Assembly (NCBI GenBank): GCA_001949185.1
Contig: BDGG01000002.1
Location: 4,082,448-4,146,447 of the forward strand
Reading direction: 5' to 3'
Length of the DNA: 64,000 bases
Source: Ramazzottius varieornatus
Lineage: Eukaryota > Tardigrada > Eutardigrada > Parachela > Ramazzottiidae
Part shown: in pieces, positions 32,901 through 45,167 of the stretch
How the letters are laid out: every line of letters starts with the position of its first letter
How positions within the stretch are numbered: position 1 is the stretch's first letter
The notes under the pieces: model-generated
Database searches by the model: none
Told to the model about the DNA's origin: nothing
What the model saw: only the letters and a program-made list of their open reading frames with translations
Translations under genes and position numbers: made by a program

Positions 32901-35682
32901 TTTTCATTATTGTTGACTGATCCAGTGCGTCATTTAAGAAAACGTTCTAATTCAAATCTTGTTCCCACTTCTCAATCGTGAATTTTCTGCATTGCTAACG
33001 AGAACAACCAAAACAACAAGCAGACGAATACCTTTGACCTATCTGGGAAAAGTACGCGACAGAGAAACTCGGAAAGTAAAGACACGTACCAAGCGCGAAC
33101 TTGGTTTTCTTGCTCCGGCTCGCGGCAGAACCGGGACAGGCCATTCCACATGGCACTGACAAAAATTGCGGTGGTGATGGGGTCTTCGACGTATTTCCAG
33201 ACGATTTCGGTGAGTTTGTGTCGACCCATCAGAATGGACCACACGATGAGGACATTCAGAGCCTTCCTTTCAGCGACGCTGGGTTCGGTACTATAGATGC
33301 CGCAGGCGTTGGTGGAGAGTTCGTAAGCGTTTGTGAACTGCTCTACACGAGTGAAGGTAGTAATGATCCAGTTGAGGTCCTCCAAGACGAAGCGTTCACC
33401 CACTACAGTCCCTAAAGAACAGTAATCGTAAAGTTACTTTACAACCTGAAGAACTCGTACGAGAGAGGACTCGTACAGTATTACCTGGTATGTAGCCTAA
33501 AAGATTCCCGAGAACGTTTACGGAAAAGAACTCGGTGTCTTCCGCATGGCAAAACAGGTCAATCAATGCTCGATGGGAGAGAAACTTATGCACTTTGAAG
33601 CCTTGTTGAAGTATAAGGTCCACGAAGTCCTCGCGGTTCTTCATCAACAGTGCCAAACGGAAGATATCCTTATCGACCTGGAAGCAGAAGGGTATTAAAT
33701 TTTCATCGGCTTTGTGCAGATAGCGATGCCGGAATATTTTACCTTTATCTTCACAGCAGACTTCCGCATGATTTCTTCTCGCGCAAAGTCGGGACGATTC
33801 CATTGTAGAGTGAGAACTAAATCGTGTTTGATTTGCTCTCTCCAGTCCAGCTCTGCAGAAGACCACACGTTACTAACAATAAGCCAGACTCAGAATCAGA
33901 TGGCATTATTTGGTATTCCAACAGTATCGTACCTCTGGTCTTTTGACTGCCAAAGATAGCTCGTAATATGTAAAGATCCAAGTCGGCCAAGTCTGAAGAA
34001 GCTCGCGCCAAATCCAGAAGGGTGATGAAGTGCTGTTCATCTTGATGGTCTAGACGCATGCAGTCAAGCAGCTTTGTACAGCAATCCATCTTTTCCTCCT
34101 CACTGCCTTGCTTCAGCTTCGGAAACTCTGCTTCCAGCCGCTTGAGTATTTCTGGCGTTATGCTCTGTAGCTCTTTCTCTAGATCACCACTGCAAAGAGA
34201 CAAGTAAAAGTCTTCGTACGACACCCATAAAACATTCAGCGATATAATAATTATGGGACCTCGGGAAACCAAGTACAAGATTGTTCTCCCAGGTGGCGCA
34301 CGATTTCAGCCAGTAACACTGACAATACGCGTTGCTTGAAAGAATAATCTTGTCAAGTTTGTTTGCCGAACTCCCTTGTATGTTTACCTGTTCGCCACTT
34401 CTTCGTACACGTAAGCAAAGATATCTGCTACCAAGCCCGAGCCTTTGACCACAACGACAGGTGTGCGGTTCTTTAAGTAGGTCCAGACTTGCTGGATCTC
34501 CGGTGGTCCTCCTTGCAGCAGTAACGCCACCAACGGAACTCCCATGCCCGATCCGATCTTCGACGCGGATGGATCCGGTGTGGATCGATGAGGTATTACG
34601 CTATGATTCTCTTCATCCTCGGAAGAGTTCTCGGTGGCACCAGCTCCGAAGTTTTTCCGGCAGCTGGAAAATCGCTGCAGATCTTTCTCGAGGTCGGTGC
34701 GAAAGGTGGTGATGGTCTTACTGGTCGAACCGTTGACGATCACGTAGTGCGTGTGGAAGATGTCCAGGTTGTATTTCTGCCGAGCTGGCTTGTCTGATCC
34801 GAGATCCAGTTCAACCCGACGACGCTAAGAAGAAAGCAAGATCAGAAACATCGGAGAGGAAATTTAAGTTTGAGTCTGCAGGTTTCATACACCGGAACTA
34901 GTGGAGTCGCTGCCATGAAAAGCTTCCAGTTCGTTGACAAGACTATCCGAGCAGATTCCGATGAGAGTAATCTGGGACAAGCGCTTGTTGTACCTCCGGA
35001 CAAATCTTGCTTTATGAGCCGTTCTTCGATCGAGTTCGTCGCGAACTGCTTCGCCGAGTAGCTTGACAATTCCAGTGTGGAAGCCGTGAGTGAGGAGCCA
35101 AGCGTGGGATGTATTCATTACCTTAAAGGAATGGGGAATTACCATCGCGTTTCTCGGGAGGATGCTAATGCTTCAAGATTGAGGTTGATTACCTTTGTTA
35201 AACCAGCCTGAAAGTCAACTGCGTAATCTTCGGGCCACGGCTTGTTATAGCTGACGCCGGTGACGATGCTGATCATAACATCCGGCACCTTCATCTTCCA
35301 TCGATCGAGCATGAACTCCGAGAGGGTCTTTAAGGAGACATCGCAGAACACGGGGATGTACGGCTTCTCCTGTTGGGAAAGTAGCAGAAGAGTTAGGGAA
35401 TCAGCAGCGACACAAGAGATACACGGAAAAAGATACGGAAAAAGATGCGCGTGACGGATACCCAGACGAAAATTTAGCAACACAAAGTCGCTCATGACGT
35501 CACAGAAAATCACGGTAAGAAAGGTCTGGCGCGGTGACGACATAAATAAGTTTTCGCGATAACGATAGCATTTTATCTTCACTCAAAGTCGCCAGACGTC
35601 CACTTCGAGAGTCAGTCGGTCTTACCTCGTCTGCGGCCAGAGTATCGGAGGTGAACTTGATAACGCCCGCAAGATTCTCCAT
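29933..35682 (-). CDS. TRPM: TRPM-family cation channel
   Basis: Predicted tetrameric plasma-membrane or organellar cation channel. Minus-strand exons: 35682-35626, 35369-35193, 35121-34891, 34824-34388, 34189-33933, 33852-33743, 33677-33485, 33411-33090, 32732-32272, 32148-31913, 31833-31455, 31171-30904, 30830-30654, 30582-30396, 30316-30170, 30091-29933 (1265 residues, every junction in phase). The N-terminal TRPM homology region includes the SLOG-type segment (WLLTHGFHTGIVKLLGEAV) and NAKNRWFLAHPCCQKWI-like pre-S1 sequence. S1 starts near residue 828. The pore loop has a Cys pair and NDTS glycosylation site, and the C-terminus ends in a predicted coiled coil. No Nudix or kinase domain. 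Oddities: pore and S6 divergence (see findings). The N-terminus is shorter than usual, so an upstream exon may be missing. Confidence 0.9.
31269..31392. repeat. Palindromic element family A, copy 6 (TRPM intron 11)
   Basis: Ends GACGTCGGCGAATGA and TTTGCCGATGTC, core AAGTGGCGCACGCTCTCAGC. Lies within intron 31172-31454. Confidence 0.8.
32855..32970. repeat. Palindromic element family A, copy 7 (TRPM intron 8)
   Basis: AGATCGCTTTCTTAAGTGGC, a diverged loop and GTGCGTCATTTAAGAAAAC, within intron 32733-33089. Confidence 0.7.
34257..34376. repeat. Palindromic element family A, copy 8 (TRPM intron 4)
   Basis: AGATTGTTCTCCCAGGTGGC, CAGCCAGTAACACTGA and the right outer arm TTGTTTGCCGAACTCCC. It makes up more than half of the 198-bp intron 34190-34387. 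Confidence 0.8.
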
Positions 35683-36206
35683 TGCCGGCTGACGCTGACC
35701 AGTCACGGTGGGGACTACTAGGGAGCGATGAGCAAGTCTCACCCGAACAACGGTTCGTCTTTCGGTCAGAAGTAAACGCTTCCCTCCGCGAGCATCCTTC
35801 CCGTCTGGCAGATAACCCTTCCCAACAGCAAGCGGAGGTACCAGGTTCAGGCAGATCTGGTAGACGACCAAGGAATCCCAGTTCCCGATTGCCGATTCTC
35901 AAGTGCGTAGTTCGGACCGTAAACCACGGAAATTTCTGCAGATCAATAAACGGGCTGTGAGTTACAGAGGGTGACCACACACCCAAGATACCGCGCTTCA
36001 GGAAGCACCCTTTGTAATTTGGCTTGTTTGGTTTGTTCTGTTGATCAGCTGATCTTCGATAAAACCTAAAAAGCGCCAAAATTATTTTGAACGAAGTTTG
36101 GTAAGTATTGTACTCGGGAAATTTTCGGACTGCTCCGGATCGACGCTCGACATCGTCTATCCAAGTCTCATCTAACTCTTACACTCTAACGTTTCTGTAG
36201 AACACC
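35683..36206. promoter_or_regulatory. Divergent region between TRPM and ORC1
   Basis: About 520 bp. On the minus strand it may contain missing 5' exons of TRPM. On the plus strand it ends in TTTCTGTAG six bases before the ORC1 ATG. Confidence 0.4.
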
Positions 36207-39008
36207 ATGCTGCCGGTGAAGCAGCAGGCACGTCGGGGCACTCGTCTGCGAGAACCAGCTCTATCTCGGGATCGCTCACCATCTCTTGACACTCTTGACG
36301 ACATCCTGTCCAAAGGTAGCTTCTCCCCATCTCCTGCGTTTGCTAACTTCGCGATTACGGGAGCAGCGGAAACCAATTCGACACTTCTTGTTTTATAGTC
36401 ATGCCACATGTGAAAAGTGACCAGCTGCCTGTCGCTCCACGTCCTTCTCAATCGAAGAAACAGCCGTCGTCCTACCACGACAATGATCTTCGCAATGGTA
36501 AGAGGAGATTAGATTTTTCCATATTCGCTGACTGTTCTCGTATTCACCTTTGTGCCGAATGTAGTTCTGCCTGTCCGACGAACTCTGCGCCGCACCAGGG
36601 AGGACAAGGGAAAGTCTGCCAAGCTCGAAGTGGCCGTTGAACCATCTCCTCATCGTGATCGCTCGCCTCCGAAAAGCCCAGCAGTAAAGCCCAAGCCTCG
36701 GAAGGATGCACCGATAAGTACGCGGTTACGTTCCACCAAAAGAATAGCTGAACTAATCGACGATGATCCAAGAAGCACGCGCAGAACAGCGAGGACATCC
36801 ATTAATGAGCCTCTTACTTCTACACCACTGAGCACTGTGAGCAGAGTGGCTTCGCAAAAGCCAAGGTTCTCCCCATCACCTGTCCGTCGCCTAACTCGAC
36901 GCTTCACTGCTGTACAAAGTCCAGCGGAAGAGCCGCAGTCTTCGAAAGAAAACAACTCCTCTGAACCTAGAGAAGCTTTACGCCCGTCGAGAAAGTCAAA
37001 GGCAGCTGTCGATTCACCTACAAAGACTGAACGTGGCAGCAGTTCGCTCGAACCGGAAGTGGTCCCACGTCGGCTGAGAAGATCGAAGCCTGTCGCTCGT
37101 TCTTCAAGGAAGAAGTCGAGTCAGAATGTTGCACGGACGGTTGGTTTGAAGATGTCAACGAAAGAAGTCAGAGCTGCGGATGTTGAGAAAGAGAAAAGAG
37201 CGAAGAAAGGGGCGATAGAGTGGAGTTATCCTTGTCGTGAAGAAGAGTTCAAGGAAGTGCTTGGCTTCATTAAAGAAAATCTCGATAAGGGAACTGGCGG
37301 GTAATGATCTGTTCCCCTTCGTGAATTGAGATTTGGTAATGTTCAATATTACACGAAATTTTTCGGTAGGTGTATGTGCGTTCATGGGATGCCAGGTACC
37401 GGCAAGACTGCCACCGTCCACCAAGTTATCAAGTACCTGAACGAGACCGAAGACGAACGACCAGCGTTTCGCTTCTGTGAGATCAACGGGATGAAGTTGT
37501 CCGATCCAAAGCAGACCTACGTCATGCTGGCCAAGACCCTGAAACCTGAGCTGAAGAAGTTGGCACCTGCTCGAGCTCTCCGAATCCTCGACAAACAATT
37601 CCGTCGGACGGTGGGGAAAGATGACGACTGGGACGAAGAGCATGATTTCCTCATTGCCTTAGTCGACGAGGTAATTTCCCTAAGAACCTTTCAGGAATAC
37701 TTTTTACTTGAGGAAGGTTGTTTTACAGATGGATTTGTTGTACGTGAAGAAACAGAAGCTACTATACAACTTGTTCGATTGGCCGCAACAGCCGGGGTCG
37801 AAGTTCATCGTCATTGCCATTTCCAACACGATGGATCTTCCAGAAAGGATACCGCTGATGGCACGAATTGAGAGCCGTTTGGCACGTAAACGTCTTCAGT
37901 TAACCTCATCGATTATTATAATGTGCCTTATTATGTCTTCCTTATCATGTGCTCACGTGATGATAGGTTGTGACTTTGACGTACTGTTGTTTCCAGGGGA
38001 TGCAACGATTGGCCTTTCAGCCCTACTCCAGGGAACAGCTGGAGAAGGTCGTGTGGTACCACCTCAAAGACGTTAATTTGGATGCCGAAGCATTAGTTTT
38101 GGCTTCCGCACGTGTAAGTTCAACCTTTTAGAAACAAGGCCTTTCTGAACTGATTAGAACACACTCAAAAATCTTATCGATATCAAAAATAACAGCCCGA
38201 AACTCAATACTAAAGGATGTTTCAGATTAGGAAATTGGGACGTCCGCAAATGACTTGAACAATTATCGCCATTCCAAGTGGCGCACACTATCAGCTAGTA
38301 ATAATGATACGTGCGCCACTTGAGATAACGCTCATGTACAATTCTGTTTGCCGAAGTCTCAATGTTTCTCTATCTGTTTTTACGTGTTTCTCTATCAACA
38401 GGTGGCAAGCATCACTGGAGATGCTAGACGAGTCTTAAACATTACCCGTCGAGCTCGTGACATTGCTGCTGACAGGCAGCCTTCGAAGACCAGTCAAAAG
38501 GTGCAGGTCGAGCTGCGGGATGTCCAAGCTGCATGTGAAGAGCTGATGGCGTGCCCGAAGAAACAATACATGAAGTAAGAGCGTTGTCAGTTTCGTAACA
38601 GACAGCGCATCAAACTATTCAACCATGGAACTATCCTTCAGAAACGCGTCTGCCGTGGAAAAGGTGTTCTTGCGGTCAATGACGGCCTTCAATGAGGAGG
38701 AGGTCTCCATGGACATATTATTCCGCCAAGTCATTGAGTCCTGTCCAGGTACGTTTTCGTGTTTGGTTCGATAGTTTTGTTAGGGTTCTTCGAATGAGGC
38801 CTTCGTTCTGTTGATGTGGGAACTTCGTGCTTTTTTAGAGAGTGGGATACGGGCGCCCAGCGTGGCGTTCTGTCTGGAACTGGCTAATCGCCTAGCCGCT
38901 ATGGAGCTCATCTACATAAATAGTAACCCAGCAGCACCCTTCGAACGCCTAATCGGCTTGAACTGTTACAGAGAAGACGTCATATTCACGACCAAGGTCG
39001 ACTCGTAG
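36207..39008 (+). CDS. ORC1: Origin recognition complex subunit 1
   Basis: AAA+ ATPase subunit of ORC that marks replication origins and loads MCM with CDC6. Exons: 36207-36315, 36399-36497, 36565-37300, 37370-37670, 37729-37881, 37997-38113, 38402-38574, 38642-38748, 38839-39008 (654 residues, in frame). The first 240 residues are basic, Ser/Pro-rich and look disordered. No BAH domain is seen. Then YPCREEEF, Walker A GMPGTGKT (321-328), Walker B LVDE (412-415), YNLFDWP, sensor-type NTMDLPERI, GDARRVLNI and a C-terminal winged-helix. Joining exon 5 to 6 in frame and in register with known ORC1 (SRLGMQRLAFQPY) requires a GC donor at 37882, with a normal AG acceptor. Intron 7 (38114-38401) carries a palindromic repeat. 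Insert VGKDDDWDEEHD before Walker B is longer than in vertebrates. Confidence 0.95.
38236..38361. repeat. Palindromic element family A, copy 9 (ORC1 intron)
   Basis: One of the best-preserved copies: CCAAGTGGCGCAC and GTGCGCCACTTGAGATAACG with outer arms GGACGTCCGCAAATGA and TGTTTGCCGAAGTCTC, in intron 38114-38401. Confidence 0.82.
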
Positions 39009-39298
39009 TCAGCTAAGTCGACCGAATTTTGCTTCCAATGTTTTTTCTAATTTTTACATACGCTCACTCTTGCGACGAAAGTTCGCAGAGTATTCGTGCT
39101 TGATATAGTTTGTTTTGTGTCCACGAACTTAAGCTGAGTTTTGGTAGATAGATGTTGGCAAGATCGAGAATTGAACCGTGGAACAAAACTAACATTTTCA
39201 TATACTGTAATTTAACAGTTTTATGAAGACTCACTTTCTCTCAGGTAGAGATTGCTTGGAAAGTATCAACGGTCATCTTCAAGGTAGAAAATCGATGT

Positions 39299-42200
39299 TT
39301 ATCCCACCTTAGCTTTCTCGTTTGTGTTCCCTGGCGCAGGATACTGTAACGAGGAAGACCGATGCATTCTGCTGCCGGGACAGACTGCTCGTTTTCTTAG
39401 CCAACCGAAACAGCTAGCTCTGAAGATGGATGGCATCGGTTGTGAGCCATCCCGTTTGACATCTGTAGTGAAGTAACAGACTTTGACTAGATGGAACTTG
39501 AGGCAAGATTCCGTGGGTTCAGCTTACCATAAGTGCTGATTCTGTGGAGATTCTTAGGATCGACTCCACCGCTGACGTTGGGAGGGACTGGAGAAGAAGC
39601 TGGACTTTTATGTTCGTTTATCTGAATAGTCGGTTGAGTCTTTTTCGGTCCTGGTTCTCCTTTCATACCCTTCGGAAGCAGCGCACGCAACGGACCCACC
39701 TTGGTAGTCCCTTTGGGCGTGCTTACAGTCACTGTCATGCCGTTTAAGGCAGTGCGGCTGGAGGGTTGGACCTGGATGGGAATGGGCAGCTTAGGCTTGG
39801 GTAACATCGCGCCATCTTCCACTGTTTTCTTTTGTGACAGATCGATGGAGAAGTCTTTGGCTTCAGGCAGCGGCACAGGGGACATCTTCAAGGGTGCGTG
39901 AGCGACGTGGGACCAGTCTCCATCGGTGCTGGATGCGACGGTCAGCGTCAAGAGGCCTGTTTGTGAAGCGGGTTTCCCAGGATCCTTCTCATCGTCGGAG
40001 CTGTCATTGTCCGATGACAAAGGACTGATGCTCTTAGCCGTGCTGGCAGGTGCTTTGGCTAATTCTTCTTCCAAATATGTGAAAAGGTTCTTCGTGCTCT
40101 TCGATAACGGGGAAGAGACGCTCTTTGTGGCGCTGGGAGTACGAACAGACAGCAGCGAACTTTGTGGCGGCACTGAAACACCGGGAGAGCTTTTGCGAGT
40201 TCGCTCTGGCGTTGGTGGAAACACGATCCGCGGCGTTTCTGCTGCCTGAAATATTTTAAAATCTTAGAGTGGATTGTCTGGCCCGAGAAAAATGGAAGCA
40301 ACTCTCCGATCAACACCAGAAGAATACATTGGGAAGAAAAGGGGAAAAATCAACAGATCGGACACAAAAGACCTCCTCCAAATACTATTTTGAAAACGCC
40401 TCGTTAGAAATAGTAAGAAATTACCAAGGATGTTAAAGTGGGGTAAAAAATTGACAAAAAATATGTATCAATAGAAAAAATGGTGAGAGAGGATTTTGCA
40501 GGAGAGAAAAATGAACAATATCTGCAGACAAAAACTGGCCTAGGTGCCTTAGGTCGGAGATTTTAATATGAAACAGCGAAAAACTTATTTCGCAAACTCA
40601 GACTTTGTACCATACCTTCTCAGAACGGCGCTCTGGTGGAGTGTGTTTTTCCTCCACGGACGAGAGGTTTCCCACCGATTTCGCTACCTCGTTCCACGAC
40701 ATGTCCTCGGAATTTTTGGTTATTCTAGGCGTTCCTTGTTGATGCTGCAGCTGCTGTTGATCGGCAAGAGGTTGGTTCGTCCTGGCAGAAGACTGCTTGG
40801 ATCCCTGGAAACGTTGAGCTGCGACTTGGGGCTTGAGCGGTGTCTCATTAGGCCTGGGTTGTGCCAGAGTGGTTTGTGTCTGACCAAGTGAAGGTTTGTT
40901 CCGCATGGCTGAATTCTCTCCATCACTTCTTTTCTTCCTTACCTGTGAAGAGGGTCTTGCGCTGAAAGCTACCGCCGAACTGCGCTGATGGAGCAGCTGT
41001 AATTTGTCGGTAGGAGTGAGGGCAGGTACGCTGATTTTCTTTTGAAATTCCGCACGAGGAAGGATAGGATGAGTGGCGGGTTCTTTCCGTACAGCAAAAG
41101 ACTTGCCTAACCAGTCGAATCCCCCCACAGCAGGAACGATCTCCTCACCCATACCTGAGTCATTTCCCGAGGCATGACGGTCTAATGCTTCACGGAAGAG
41201 GTTCTTCAGGTAGACATAATTGGGCTCTTCGGCAAAACGCATGCCGCGTGCATAACGCAGAAACTCTGTACACTCAATAGGACAGCCTGAGCAAATATCT
41301 TCCACTGTAACACCCGACTTCCGAGACTTGATAAGGGCACTTTTCTTTGACGCGTCTTTCTCGTGGATACCTTGCCAGGGAAGACGGCCTTTGATGAAGT
41401 AAACCAGCACATAGGCCAGTGATTCTAGATCATCCCGGAAGCTGAGGGCATTTCCGCTGTGGGCAGAGATGGACATGTAGCGAGGCGTACCGGCAGGACA
41501 CACCACGGTATTCTCGTTGTAAAGTAAAGTGCCTTTTGAGTGATCTCGCAGCACTTGACTCAGCCCGAAATCCACGATGTATATCACTGGAAAAGAAAGA
41601 CGAATCAAAAAGGGAAACGCCCAAGAGAAACGTTCACGGTAAATTACCACTTTAATTTCAGGCACACGCACGATGGACAGGCGGAAAGGATGGCAAAATG
41701 GAAATTCGACCGTAGAAAAGTTTCGAAAAGTATGTTTGAGTGAATCAGCCGTGTGTGTACGTGCTTCCGTATCGCTGTAGCGGAAAGCCCTGTCCCATCG
41801 TACGTGTACGAATATTTCAAAATCTGCCAAGCAGTGTTGGGCAAATAAAATGTACAAGGTTGCATCCCGAATAGCGCACTCTTTCAGGGTTCCTGGCTCT
41901 ATGGGTGCGCCACTTAAGATAACGATCTTGTGTTCACTGTTTTGCACAGATCCCATATTGGAAAAATATGATTCTGAGGACACTAATGGGAGTTATGGAT
42001 AGTTCGCTCACGGTGATGGTAACGGAAATTCGATATTGTCTCGTCAGCACTTTAATTGGCTTTGTAGAAGAAGAAACATGATCGCCCTGGGAATAGTGAG
42101 TGCATCGGTTCGCGATAAAGCCTGTTATTACCATTTTCAAGGCCTTCGTTGGAAAGTCCGACGAGGAAGTTCTCTCCTTTTACGTCGCCGTGAACAACAC

Positions 42201-43277
42201 CTTTGGCATGAAGGTACTGAAGACGCTCTAATGTTTGTAGAGCGATAAGCAAGACGGTGCGCATCGTAAACCTGCGCTTCATGGCTTCGAAGACGTCATC
42301 CAAGGAAGGCCCCAGCAAATCCATGACCTGAATTAATACAAAGGTGACTCTCACACAACCCGTACTTAAAAAACGAACAGCAAGAATTCGAATCTTGATT
42401 CGGGAAACCTTCATGAAATACTACGCACGCAAGCAATCAGGCGTCCATGCCCCACAAAGAGACCTTTCATTGCCCCCTTATTGGTCACAACCATCATTTA
42501 GATTTTTTCTTCAAAAACCATCGCATCGATGTGGGTGTTCCGTGACTTAGAGATACGTCCAACACCCATTTGAGTTCGGAGTATGAAGAACCTAAACGAG
42601 AAATTACCAGAGCGTTGTGGGCAATGCCACATAGTCCATAGTAATAACACCGGGGAATGCCTGGCGCATCTCCCAGGACGGTGTAAATACTGTATTCTGT
42701 TGACAGGTGCCGCACGCCTTGATGATTGACCGATTCCACCTTCACCGCAAACTTCTTGGCAGACATAGACTTGTGATCTGTAAAGGAAAACACAAATAGA
42801 TCAATAACAGTCTACCGATCGACTTATTACACAGCACTTCCGATGAGCATGAATGAAAAGTAAAGGTCACTCACAGCCAAAGCGCACTTCTCCAAATCCG
42901 CCTTTCGCGAAAGGTTCCCCGATGACAAACCATATTCCCACATGTTGTCCGAATAATTTATCCGTCGTGTCTTTCTCAAGAGGTATCTGCATTTTGATGG
43001 GCGCTGGCCGATGCAGTTCGGACCACAAGCCAGCATCCGGTTCACCGTACTGCGCCGTTAGGTTGTTGCCGCTCTTCCAGTTCTGAAAGGTCCCGCTAAG
43101 CAAGGCTTCTTTCAAGGTGCGCCAGCCAAATTTCCTTCCGGATGACAGAGACCTGGGATCCCGAGGGGATGACTTGCCGAAAGGGTTGCCGTTGATGGCC
43201 AGACTTCCGTTGCCCCAGACGTTGCCATTACGAGGAGTAATCAGCCTGTCACGGTTCGTTCTGGACGTCACGGACAT
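39299..43277 (-). CDS. Casein kinase 1 superfamily protein kinase with long Ser/Pro-rich tail
   Basis: Predicted Ser/Thr kinase. Minus-strand exons: 43277-42875, 42777-42608, 42327-42132, 41586-40616, 40245-39528, 39462-39299 (873 residues, in frame). The Gly loop (GGFGEVRFG), catalytic Lys147 (FAVKVE), VMDLLGPSLDDVF, catalytic loop VVHGDVKGEN (Asp239), DFG (262-264) and the CK1-specific FRDDLESLAYVL are all present, so the enzyme should be active. The HRD Arg is Gly (HGD), as in VRK and plant MUT9-like kinases, while the C-lobe is CK1-like. A 130-residue N-terminal extension and a 400-residue Gln/Ser/Pro-rich tail flank the domain. The last exon is the least certain, supported by phase and splice sites only. 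Tail to tail with ORC1. Intron 3 holds a family A palindrome. Confidence 0.9.
41835..41952. repeat. Palindromic element family A, copy 10 (kinase intron 3)
   Basis: GGGCAAATAAAATGTACAAG outer arm, GAATAGCGCAC, then TGCGCCACTTAAGATAACGA, within intron 41587-42131. Confidence 0.75.
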
Positions 43278-44891
43278 GGTCTCCAGGTGCGTTAGTTAAT
43301 AACTCAATTGTCTTAGAGGCTTCCTTTCGTGATATCTCGTTTTTCTTCCATCAAAGTGGCGAACCTCTATACAGAAGTATTTTACGTATCTTCAAGTGAT
43401 GAAATCGATCATCCTTCCACAGAACCACATTGCCGCTACTGATAAAGTAAGAAAAAGTCTTCAAAGGTCCATTCAAGTGCGCCGTTTAATCCACATCGTT
43501 CAAACATAATGTGGCTTCCGCCTTCCGCGTGTTATGATAACTCAGCCTCTTTCACAGATGGTGAGTATCAAGTCTTTGAGAAAGGAAGGCTTGGTAGTAA
43601 TGGTTGATTAGTGGTCGGCACGGTAAGCGAGTTAGAGCCATCGATCAAAGCAAGGTACCCACATGAGTGATCACAGAAAAATTAAACAAAATTAAGGAAG
43701 GTGAAAAAGTGATCGGCAAGGATGGAACATCGCTTAGATGGAACAAGACAAGGTACGTCGCTGGACCTGTAGGCCAGTGAAACATTAATTAGATCGCTTT
43801 CCGAGGATGGAGTGTGAAGGTACCCCGTGCGCGGGTTTGTGGTCGATATGAAGAGAAGCGTTGCATGGCTGAAAGAACATTATGGGTGTCAGCCAGCGCG
43901 CTCTGGAGCAACTGTTTCTACCTTGATTATCAACAGTCTCACTGACATGTTGGCGTGTTGGGTATTCATTATATCCCATATGATATTATAGACAGGCGTG
44001 GAATGAAGAGACTAGGAAGAGGGTAAGAGGGAGGAGGCACCCTAACGCAAACTAACCCATTCAATTGCAGCAGCGTGTGTTAACGTTTAGAGCGAACAGC
44101 AGGTAAGCCTCGTGGAGATGATCTGTTTTATCACGAGCTACAGTACCTTCCGTGTGCCAGTTTCGGCATTCCGCACTTTGACGTCATGCTCGTGCCCCGT
44201 AGCCTCGAACCTTTGGGATCCTTCTGGAGCTCGTGGGCTTACTGTGTCATTATTCAGGACTCTGGGCGTCGTTTTTGTGGTTAAGATTAATTTTAGAGCA
44301 TCGTTATCCGGACAGTCTTTGAGATGCTTTCCACCGTAAAGGCTTCTACGGTACCTTGAGTGACATAGCTGGCTGGTCGAGAACAGACTTGACTTAACCA
44401 AAGTTTGGTAGAGCCAGTGGCTACTTAGAAATTAGCTATGGCTATTCTGGAAAGTAGTCAAAAGGTCACTTTGGGTACTTTTTTTACCGTAAGCAACCAG
44501 TTGGCTACTTCTCAACTAGCCATGGCTCTTGCATAAGTAGAGGAACACAGAAAACGTTCCACCTTACGGGAATTTATTTCTCGTGTTTTTTTACGGGACT
44601 TTGGTTCATGAATGTTCAACACATTGACTGGAATAACACAGCGTTGTGATGTACTTTGTCAAGGATCGTAGTTTATACATGCTGTACTATATTGTGTGAA
44701 ATATCAATTCGATGGACCTGTTTCGCAAGTCATGTTTTCGGCTTGCACAGCATAAGTGTAGGTTTTATGCTGTGTAGTTATCCGCGGCTAAAAAAAATCT
44801 TTATTTGAAGACAATAATCTATATTCAAAAAAAATCTTTATTTGAAGACAATAATCTATATTCAAAAAATGATATAAAATTAACAAAAACG
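43278..44891. other. Intergenic, kinase upstream region
   Basis: About 1.6 kb with no gene I can support. It includes the kinase promoter, an imperfect direct repeat (44415-44444 and 44497-44527, sharing GGCTACTT and TAGC-ATGGCT) and a 37-bp tandem duplication at 44790-44863. A minus-strand ORF at 44138-44401 has no recognisable family. Confidence 0.4.
44790..44863. repeat. Perfect 37-bp tandem duplication
   Basis: Two identical units, 44790-44826 and 44827-44863, each starting with eight A and containing TCTTTATTTGAAGACAATAA. On the minus strand each unit supplies an AATAAA, just downstream of the small ORF at 44892-45167. Confidence 0.85.
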
Positions 44892-45167
44892 CTACACGGA
44901 TTTTCCCCTTTTGACATCTAAAACATAAAACACTTCATCAAGACCCTTCGTATCTTTAACAGTAGTCAGAACAGAATAACAATTACCACGTTGAATATCT
45001 ATGGACACTCGCTGCTTAAAAACTGAAATGACCTCGGCTCGCCCGTTACTTCCGCCATCTTTCTTCCTACAGCTTCGAACAGCGCTGTCTCGGCTTGTGT
45101 TGCGCCTAATATCGCTGCACAGAATTTGAAATTCTGTGCAAGCTGAGTTGATTGTACTATTGACCAC
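44892..45167 (-). CDS. Hypothetical 91-residue ORF
   Basis: ATG-initiated uninterrupted frame on the minus strand, ending 28 bases before the tandem repeat that contains two AATAAA signals on that strand. The product is basic and Cys-containing, with no membrane segment. No family recognised. The neat 3' arrangement is the main argument for a real gene, and chance is the alternative. Confidence 0.3.
   Translation of the reverse strand: MVNSTINSACTEFQILCSDIRRNTSRDSAVRSCRKKDGGSNGRAEVISVFKQRVSIDIQRGNCYSVLTTVKDTKGLDEVFYVLDVKRGKSV

Noticed and set aside
37886-37996. GT donor (GTAAAC) for the ORC1 exon 5/6 intron
   Set aside because: It breaks the reading frame and removes the FQPY block. The GC donor four bases upstream restores both.
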